Source: CALBTQ01 sp036725605 (GTDB lineage Bacteria; Lernaellota; Lernaellaia; Lernaellales; Lernaellaceae). From it: a DNA stretch of 64,000 nucleotides. How positions within the stretch are numbered: position 1 is the first letter of the stretch; each line of letters begins with the position of its first letter. Under the pieces are notes generated by a model. That model was not told where the DNA came from. It saw only the letters and a list, made by a program, of their open reading frames with translations, and ran no database searches. This document shows, piece after piece, positions 58,438 through 64,000 of this stretch. Position numbers and translations under genes: made by a program. Where the stretch lies: contig DAIMDW010000031.1 of assembly GCA_036725605.1 (NCBI GenBank), forward strand, positions 6,232 through 70,231, given 5' to 3'.

Positions 58438-59609
58438 CGCGGTCCGGCCCCTTCAAAAAGTCCTTGTTTCCAGAGAGTGCCCGGTAAATCTCCCTCTTGC
58501 ACAAGGTTCCGCAGGGTTTCGTTCTCCGATGCCCTTTGTGCGGTTGTAAATCCATTCTTTTTGACGAGCCAATATATCTCTTCGAGTTGAGCGCTATTAA
58601 GAAATTCCGGAGAATGCGTGGAGATAAACACCTGGCCGCCACGCCGCGCATAATCCCGAAACTCTTCGACCAGTTCATACATCAATTCAGGATAAAGTTG
58701 GTTTTCCGGTTCTTCCACGGCCAACAACGGATGCGGTTTGGGATCATAAAGAAGAACCAGGTAGGCGAACATTTTTATTGTTCCGTCAGAGACATAACGG
58801 GCAATAAAAGGATCTTTGAAGCTTCCGTCTTGAAATCGTAAAACCAATCGGCCGTCCTCTGTGGGTTTTGCTTCAACCTGACTTACGCCGGGCACTCGTT
58901 CCCTCATGACCTTCAATACTTGGTCAAACCGTTCATGGTGGTTTTCATATAGATATTGTGCGACCTGGGCGATATTATCGCCGCGGGTTGACAAGTGTTC
59001 CGCATAGCCCGCCTCGGTGCTGGGCCGCGCATCGCTGATATGGAAATCCGATATGTGCCAATTTTCGATAAGACTCCGAAATTCAGCGACAACACGGAAT
59101 TCTCTAAATTGGCCTAATCCTTTAATGGCAAGCACACTAGGGTCATCCAATAGATATTCTTTTCTCTCGGCCTCGGCGCCTTCCTGGCCATATACGGCTT
59201 CATTTGTTATAGCGGCACCCTTACCTTTAGAGAAGTCCACAAAGTGCCATGGTTGACCATATTGGCCGCGCCGAAATTTAAGAATTTCGCGTTCAACAAC
59301 CGGGCGGCCTGCTTCCTCGGAAATCTTCAGTTCATAGGTTGCCAGCCGACCGCCACTTTCTCGAAACTTGACCGTAATTGCGATGGGGCCGGTTTCTCCG
59401 CGACTGACAAGTTCACGAAATCCTCCTCGGCGGGCGACGGCGGTTGCAACGTTTTGCGTGAGTGATTCCTTCAAAAAGCTGAAGACATCGAACAGCGTCG
59501 ATTTACCGGATCCGTTTGCACCCACTACTATAGCCAGCCGTGGCAAATCGGTGAGTCTGGTTTCGCGGAAAAGTCTGTAGTTGCGAATTTCCAAGGTTTC
59601 GATTTGCAT
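58434..59609 (-). CDS. AAA ATPase (AAA_21/SMC-like) of a two-gene module
   Basis: 391 residues. N-terminal IETLEIRNYRLFRETRL, Walker A GANGSGKST (30-38), ABC-type signature region FIARYVSDGTIKMFAYL, Walker B LLAVEEPENQLYPELM, and the His switch FISTHSPEFLN. This is the OLD/RecF-like stand-alone ATPase plan. The chosen ATG (59609) has GAGGAATTCA upstream; a longer open frame beyond it extends into non-coding sequence. Together with the DUF4276-like partner it resembles ATPase-plus-TOPRIM anti-phage pairs (PARIS/OLD logic). A defence role is inferred. Confidence 0.78.
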   Translation of the reverse strand: MQIETLEIRNYRLFRETRLTDLPRLAIVVGANGSGKSTLFDVFSFLKESLTQNVATAVARRGGFRELVSRGETGPIAITVKFRESGGRLATYELKISEEAGRPVVEREILKFRRGQYGQPWHFVDFSKGKGAAITNEAVYGQEGAEAERKEYLLDDPSVLAIKGLGQFREFRVVAEFRSLIENWHISDFHISDARPSTEAGYAEHLSTRGDNIAQVAQYLYENHHERFDQVLKVMRERVPGVSQVEAKPTEDGRLVLRFQDGSFKDPFIARYVSDGTIKMFAYLVLLYDPKPHPLLAVEEPENQLYPELMYELVEEFRDYARRGGQVFISTHSPEFLNSAQLEEIYWLVKKNGFTTAQRASENETLRNLVQEGDLPGTLWKQGLFEGAGPR

Positions 59610-59699
59610 TGAATTCCTCGCTTTCGTCAAACAGATCATCCGGCGTGAATCGGTATTGGCCACTCTCGCAGGCTGACCTGCCGCCGGGTACAGTACCAC

Positions 59700-59738
59700 T
59701 TGCCGTGAGATAACGGCAACTGTTTGTGATGGGACGAG
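59700..59738. other. Right end of the ATPase island, hairpin
   Basis: TTGCCGT pairs with ACGGCAA around GAGATA at 59700-59719, immediately before the displaced 3'-end repeat at 59739. It may be part of an element terminus or a terminator remnant. Confidence 0.3.
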
Positions 59739-59766
59739 TGGAGCCCCGTGTCCGGACAACCGTGAT
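59739..59766 (+). repeat. Flanking direct repeat, right (displaced gene end)
   Basis: Second copy of the pseudopilin 3' end, encoding WSPVSGQP and stop with two synonymous changes. Upstream of it the frame is closed by a TGA at 59727-59729, so it is a short remnant and not a gene. Confidence 0.85.
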
Positions 59767-59851
59767 ATCCTGGTTTTCCTCCTTCCGCAAACAACTTGAG
59801 CCTGCATCCGTCTGTGCTACAATCGCGGCGATTCATCCGTGGAGTGTGGGA

Positions 59852-61582
59852 ATGAAATTGCGCATCGCCCTGGGGCAGATCAACGCGGTCGTCGGCGACC
59901 TGGACCGCAACGTCGCGCGCATGATCGCCGTCGTCGACGAAGCCAAAGCGCTGGGCGCCGAACTGATCGTCTTTCCCGAACTGGCCGTGCCCGGCTATCC
60001 GCCGGAGGACCTCGTGCTGCGTCCGCATTTTCTGCGCCGCAACCGCGAGGAACTCAATCGCCTGGCCCACGCCGCGCAGGGCATCGTCGTGGCCGCCGGA
60101 TTCGTCGATGTGCTCGACGACGCCTACAACGCGGCGGCAATTTGCGCCGGCGGCAAGGTGCGGGCCGTCTACCACAAAATGCGCCTGCCCAACTACGGCG
60201 TGTTCGACGAATACCGCTATTTCCAGGCCGGCACGCAGCCGCTGGTGTTTTCCCTCGGCGAGCATCGCATCGGCGTGACGATCTGCGAAGACCTTTGGGT
60301 GCCCGACGGCCCGGCGCAGGAGCAGGCCATCGCCGGCAACGCCGCGGTGATCATCAACCTCAGCTCCAGCCCCTATCATCACGGGAAAATCGCGCAGCGC
60401 GAGCGCATGCTCTCGACGCGCGCGGCCGACCTGGGCGTGTTTCTCGCCTACTGCAATCTGGTCGGCGGGCAGGACGAATTGGTCTTCGACGGTTCCAGCG
60501 TGATCTTCGACAACGACGGCAACCTGGTGGCGCGCGGGCACAGCTTCGCGGAAGACCTGGTCGTCTGCGATCTCGACGTCGGCGCGGTGTTGCGCGACCG
60601 GCTGCGCGATCCGCGTTCGCGCAACGATCGCCGCGAGGCGCAGGAGGAAGGGCGGGCCATCGAGGCCGTGCCGGTCGAACCGGTCGCAAGCGACTATCCG
60701 CCGCTGGAAACGATCATTCAGGAGCCGTTGGATCCGGCCGAGGAAATGTTGCGCGCGCTGATTCTGGGCACGCGCGATTACGTGACGAAAAACGGTTTCG
60801 AGAAAATCGTGCTCGGACTGTCGGGCGGTATCGACTCGGCGCTGGTCGCCGCCGTCGCCGCCGAGGCGCTGGGCCCGGCCAACGTGGTTTGCGTCTTCAT
60901 GCCCAGCCGCTACACCAGCGACGACAGCCGCGAGGACGCCGAGGCCCTGGCGCGCAACCTGGGCGCGACGCTGCACGATCTGCCCATCGGCGAGGCGATG
61001 AAGGCGTACAACGAGACTCTCGCCGACGTCTTCGCCGACGTCGCGCCCGACATCACCGAGGAAAACATCCAGGCGCGCATTCGCGGCAATCTGCTGATGG
61101 CGCTGTCCAACAAATTCGGCTATCTGCTGCTGACCACCGGCAACAAGTCCGAGGCCGCCGTCGGCTATGCGACGCTCTACGGCGACATGGCCGGCGGGTT
61201 CGCCGTCATTAAAGATTGCTACAAGCACTGGGTCTATCGCGTCAGTCGCCACGTCAACGAACGCGCCGGGCGCGAGATTATCCCCGAGCGCGTGCTGACC
61301 AAGGAGCCGACCGCCGAACTCAAGGACAATCAGCGCGACACCGATTCGCTGCCGCCCTACGAAATGCTCGATCCGATTCTGGAAATGCTCGTCGAGCAGG
61401 ATCGCAGCGCCGAAGAGGTCGTCGCCGCCGGATTCGATCCGGCCATCGTCGCGCGCGTGGTGCGTCTGATCGACCTCGCCGAATACAAACGTCGTCAGGC
61501 CGCGCCGGGCATCAAGCTCACCGTGCGCGCCTTCGGCAAGGATCGCCGGCTGCCGATCACCAACCGCTTCAAAAACAACTGA
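59852..61582 (+). CDS. nadE: Glutamine-dependent NAD+ synthetase
   Basis: 576 residues, two domains. The N-terminal nitrilase-like glutaminase has the catalytic triad Glu43, Lys109 and Cys145 (VTICEDLW). The C-terminal synthetase has the pyrophosphatase loop LGLSGGIDSAL (SGGIDS at 324-329) and KSEAAVGYATLYGD. Makes NAD+ from deamido-NAD+ using glutamine ammonia and ATP. ATG with GGAG eight bases upstream. Confidence 0.97.
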   Translation: MKLRIALGQINAVVGDLDRNVARMIAVVDEAKALGAELIVFPELAVPGYPPEDLVLRPHFLRRNREELNRLAHAAQGIVVAAGFVDVLDDAYNAAAICAGGKVRAVYHKMRLPNYGVFDEYRYFQAGTQPLVFSLGEHRIGVTICEDLWVPDGPAQEQAIAGNAAVIINLSSSPYHHGKIAQRERMLSTRAADLGVFLAYCNLVGGQDELVFDGSSVIFDNDGNLVARGHSFAEDLVVCDLDVGAVLRDRLRDPRSRNDRREAQEEGRAIEAVPVEPVASDYPPLETIIQEPLDPAEEMLRALILGTRDYVTKNGFEKIVLGLSGGIDSALVAAVAAEALGPANVVCVFMPSRYTSDDSREDAEALARNLGATLHDLPIGEAMKAYNETLADVFADVAPDITEENIQARIRGNLLMALSNKFGYLLLTTGNKSEAAVGYATLYGDMAGGFAVIKDCYKHWVYRVSRHVNERAGREIIPERVLTKEPTAELKDNQRDTDSLPPYEMLDPILEMLVEQDRSAEEVVAAGFDPAIVARVVRLIDLAEYKRRQAAPGIKLTVRAFGKDRRLPITNRFKNN

Positions 61583-61619
61583 ACCGCTCGCGCCTCTATA
61601 TATAAGGAAGGAGACGTTC

Positions 61620-62174
61620 GTGGCGAAGTTCGTGTTCCCCTCCTGGAAAGGCTGGCTGCTGATCAACCCGGTGCGCCTGTTGTTGCAGCCGCCGGATAAA
61701 ATCCTCGGCGATTTGGCCGCGCCGGGCATGACCGTGCTCGACCTGGGTTGCTCGATGGGCTACTTCACGTTGCCCCTCGCACGGCGGATCGGCCCGCACG
61801 GCCGCGTGCTGTGCCTGGACAGCGATGAAACGCAGTTGCGCGTCCTGCGTCGTCGCGCCGCGCGCGCCGGTTTGCTCGACCGCCTCGAACTGCGCCTGCT
61901 CGATCCGACCGTGTCCGATCTTTCCCTTGCGCCGCAAAGCCTCGATCTGGCCGTGCTGCTGCAGGTGCTGCATTACATGGACGATCCGCCCGGCGCCCTC
62001 GCGCAAACGCACGCCGCGCTCAAACCCGGCGCCGCGTTGCTGTTGGGCGAACCCAGATCGCATCTGTCGCCGGCCGATTGGCGGGCCACGTTGGACATGG
62101 CCGCGCAGGCGGGCTTCGCCGTGGGCGACACGCGCGAAATGTACAACCTGCGCCTGGCGATCGCGAAAAAATAA
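61620..62174 (+). CDS. Class I SAM-dependent methyltransferase
   Basis: 184 residues. GTG start with AAGGAGA upstream. SAM motif I VLDLGCSMGYFTLPLA, acidic motif VLCLDSDETQL, then SLDLAVLLQVLHYMDDP as motif III region, typical of Methyltransf_11/25. Substrate unknown; small molecules or lipids are likely. Thirty-seven bases after nadE, so possibly co-transcribed. Confidence 0.85.
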   Translation: MAKFVFPSWKGWLLINPVRLLLQPPDKILGDLAAPGMTVLDLGCSMGYFTLPLARRIGPHGRVLCLDSDETQLRVLRRRAARAGLLDRLELRLLDPTVSDLSLAPQSLDLAVLLQVLHYMDDPPGALAQTHAALKPGAALLLGEPRSHLSPADWRATLDMAAQAGFAVGDTREMYNLRLAIAKK

Positions 62175-62289
62175 TCGCCCTTGCCTCGGCCTCGCTAATC
62201 ACTGAAAATATCTCCATTCACGTTTTACCGGCCGGCGCAGTCCGGTGTCGAACTGGTTGAACCGTACCGAATATGATGGGAGAATTGCC

Positions 62290-62568
62290 ATGAATTGGAA
62301 AAAAGCGTGTGTGGTTGTCTGGACCCTGGTCGGCGTGTTGTTGCTCGCGGCGCTCGCCGGGTTCCTCTGGGAAAAAACCGTGCCTGTCGCGCAGGCGCAA
62401 TCGCAGGTCATCATGCCGCGCGATACCGGCAGCTATCAGATCTCCTGCGCGCAGATCCAGCAGGAATTGCAGTTGCAGTACGACGGCGACTACCAGATCA
62501 ACTATCAGATTCGCTGCTATCGCGTGGATACCGCCACCGGTCAGATCAACGGCTATACCGTCTTTTAA
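62290..62568 (+). CDS. Small exported or membrane-anchored protein
   Basis: 92 residues. GGGAG precedes the ATG. One transmembrane or signal segment (CVVVWTLVGVLLLAALAGFLW) followed by a short Gln/Tyr-rich periplasmic part (IQQELQLQYDGDYQINYQIRCYRVD) with two cysteines that may pair. No family recognised. Sits between the methyltransferase and the next gene in the same direction. Confidence 0.55.
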   Translation: MNWKKACVVVWTLVGVLLLAALAGFLWEKTVPVAQAQSQVIMPRDTGSYQISCAQIQQELQLQYDGDYQINYQIRCYRVDTATGQINGYTVF

Positions 62569-62597
62569 TAGTAGCGCAACAGCGCGGGAATGAGGGC

Positions 62598-63032
62598 ATG
62601 GAGAAAAAGTACGATTTCTTCCTCGCGGGCGTGATTCAAGGCTCGCACGTCGAGAAGCTGGTGCACGAGCAGGATTATCGCGAACAGTTGAAAGAGATCC
62701 TCACGACGCATGCGCCCGGGCGCATCGTCTATTGTCCGGTGGAGAATCACCGCGGTTCGGTCGAATACAGCGACGCCGAAGCACACGAGGTGTTCTTCGG
62801 TCATCTGGACATCATCCGCGCCAGCCGCGTGATGATCGCCTTTCTGCCCACGGCCTCGATGGGCACGGCGGTGGAGATGGAAATCTGCCGGCAGGAAAAC
62901 ATTCCCGTGGTGGCCATCACGCCGCTGCGCCACAACTGGGTCGTGCGCCTGTACAGCCGCGCGGTTTTGCCCGATTTGGCCGCTTTTGCGGACTGGTTGA
63001 CGCCGGCCAATCTGGCCGCCCTCGGCGTGTGA
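62598..63032 (+). CDS. Nucleoside 2-deoxyribosyltransferase-like protein
   Basis: 144 residues. The N-terminal KYDFFLAGVIQGS and the block HLDIIRASRVMIAFLPTASMGTAVEMEICRQENIPVVAI follow the Nuc_deoxyrib_tr/YtoQ-like fold, with the catalytic-type Glu in TAVEMEIC. Such enzymes exchange bases on deoxynucleosides or hydrolyse nucleotides. Exact substrate unknown. Starts 29 bases after the small protein. Confidence 0.75.
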   Translation: MEKKYDFFLAGVIQGSHVEKLVHEQDYREQLKEILTTHAPGRIVYCPVENHRGSVEYSDAEAHEVFFGHLDIIRASRVMIAFLPTASMGTAVEMEICRQENIPVVAITPLRHNWVVRLYSRAVLPDLAAFADWLTPANLAALGV

Positions 63033-63165
63033 CGGTTATTGGGAGATGATGGCCGATCGGACGGACGACGAAGTTGATCGCGGCCGTGCATTTATTAATG
63101 CATATATTCGCTCTGAGTTTGCCAAGTATCTGTTTTAACTGCTTAAAAATATTAACATTTTTATG
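63033..63165. other. Intergenic region before the rRNA promoters
   Basis: AT-rich toward its end (63090-63165), with T- and A-tracts just upstream of the first rRNA promoter that may act as an UP-element-like region. No gene seen. Confidence 0.45.
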
Positions 63166-63194
63166 TTGACAGTGAGGGGGGAAATCAGTAGTAT
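63166..63194 (+). promoter_or_regulatory. rRNA operon promoter P1
   Basis: TTGACA (63166-63171), 17-base spacer, TAGTAT (63189-63194). Preceded by an AT-rich stretch. About 400 bases before the 16S gene. Confidence 0.7.
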
Positions 63195-63337
63195 CCACCG
63201 CCCGATACGGAAAACGTTGTTTTCGATTGTTCTGTGTGATTCAGTGGTTGCGGTTGTTTTTGTTCCTCGCTTCGCTCTACGCGGTTCATGCGGGAGTTCA
63301 GGCTGAACAAAAAAATGCGAAGAGCGAAAAAAAACTC

Positions 63338-63366
63338 TTGACAGTCTATTCGTTTTTCTTTATTTT
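63338..63366 (+). promoter_or_regulatory. rRNA operon promoter P2
   Basis: TTGACA (63338-63343), 17-base spacer, TATTTT (63361-63366). Confidence 0.6.
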
Positions 63367-63422
63367 CCGCCACCGTTGCTTCGCACTGGGCGAAGAATTT
63401 CTCAGACGTATGACGAAAGATG

Positions 63423-63451
63423 TTGACACGAACAACCGTTCTTGGCAACAT
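63423..63451 (+). promoter_or_regulatory. rRNA operon promoter P3 (weaker -10)
   Basis: TTGACA (63423-63428), 17-base spacer, CAACAT (63446-63451). The -10 is poor, but the exact -35 and spacer repeat the pattern of P1 and P2. Confidence 0.4.
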
Positions 63452-63490
63452 TGAAGGTCCGCGCAACGGACGGAAAAACGATCCGGTCCT

Positions 63491-63502
63491 GGTCTTTGAT
63501 AA
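63491..63502 (+). promoter_or_regulatory. Possible boxA antitermination site
   Basis: GGTCTTTGATAA resembles the Nus boxA core (TGCTCTTTA) and lies in the expected leader position about 95 bases before 16S. Confidence 0.4.
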
Positions 63503-63593
63503 CCGAATAATGACGTGCCAAAAAGCTTGTGATTGGTATCATGAGCCATAAATTATGAAGCTTACAAGAGAGCTAATCTCTTGATCCCAGTTT

Positions 63594-64000
<407 letters not shown>

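Overview
The window is about 64 kb of GC-rich bacterial chromosome that ends inside the 5' third of a 16S rRNA gene. Diderm physiology is indicated by LspA and Lgt, more than a dozen predicted lipoproteins, a Tat-like signal peptide, a Wzz/GumC chain-length protein and a type II secretion-type pseudopilin. The 16S start and the gene set look deltaproteobacteria-like. The long Asp-rich linkers (DDDTGDDDT style) following lipoprotein signals recall uncultured lineages such as Candidatus Lernaellota. That placement is an inference from memory, and a 16S search would settle it.

Layout. 1-645: end of an unknown gene, then dispersed repeats. 646-4098 (minus): Kelch-repeat surface protein, an unknown membrane-anchored protein and a CDP-alcohol phosphatidyltransferase. 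4433-9468 (plus): housekeeping genes tsaD, DUF2062, rsmA, a deoxynucleoside kinase, panC, panD and pyrE. 9624-11726 (minus): type III glutamine synthetase. 12157-14264 (plus): a secreted protein and a Wzz-like protein. 14397-17366: DUF3108 protein, Rrf2 regulator with a visible operator, and a carotenoid-type membrane protein. 17367-17841: nested repeat elements. 17842-22840 (minus): five overlapping genes (TPR/TIM-barrel protein, nucleotidase-like lipoprotein, thioredoxin-fold protein, ABC ATPase and permease). 22965-27698 (plus): ileS-lspA-lgt-lipoprotein. 27949-32068 (plus): response-regulator/DUF4388/TPR protein and a tungsten-type aldehyde ferredoxin oxidoreductase. 32159-32647: Cys-rich lipoprotein.

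37887-32861 (minus) is a tight operon: NUDIX, lipoprotein, YedF, class V desulfurase-like enzyme, DUF3343 and SelB. It shows that this organism handles selenium and very probably makes selenoproteins. 54394-40657 (minus) is an almost unbroken block of exported proteins. It starts with four tandem Asp-rich beta-helix lipoprotein paralogues, continues with an ArsA/HSP20 ATPase and a small partner, and ends with a duplicated lipoprotein cassette of three families (A, B, C). A second copy of C lies at 37930-38559, separated by an Asp-rich purple-acid-phosphatase-like lipoprotein.

54604-63032 holds an iron-sulfur flavoprotein, a PilZ protein, rlmB, a GspG-like pseudopilin, a two-gene AAA ATPase/DUF4276 island, nadE, a methyltransferase and small genes. 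63033-63593 carries three consecutive TTGACA-type promoters in front of the 16S rRNA.

The most interesting points are: (1) the ATPase/TOPRIM-like island, flanked by two copies of the last eight codons of the upstream gene that differ only at synonymous positions, with a second, independent 3'-end duplication of the same style at 17327-17567; (2) the A-B-C lipoprotein cassettes and the array of Asp-linker lipoproteins, which look like an undescribed surface apparatus; (3) a MITE-like insertion with a target duplication inside a dispersed repeat.
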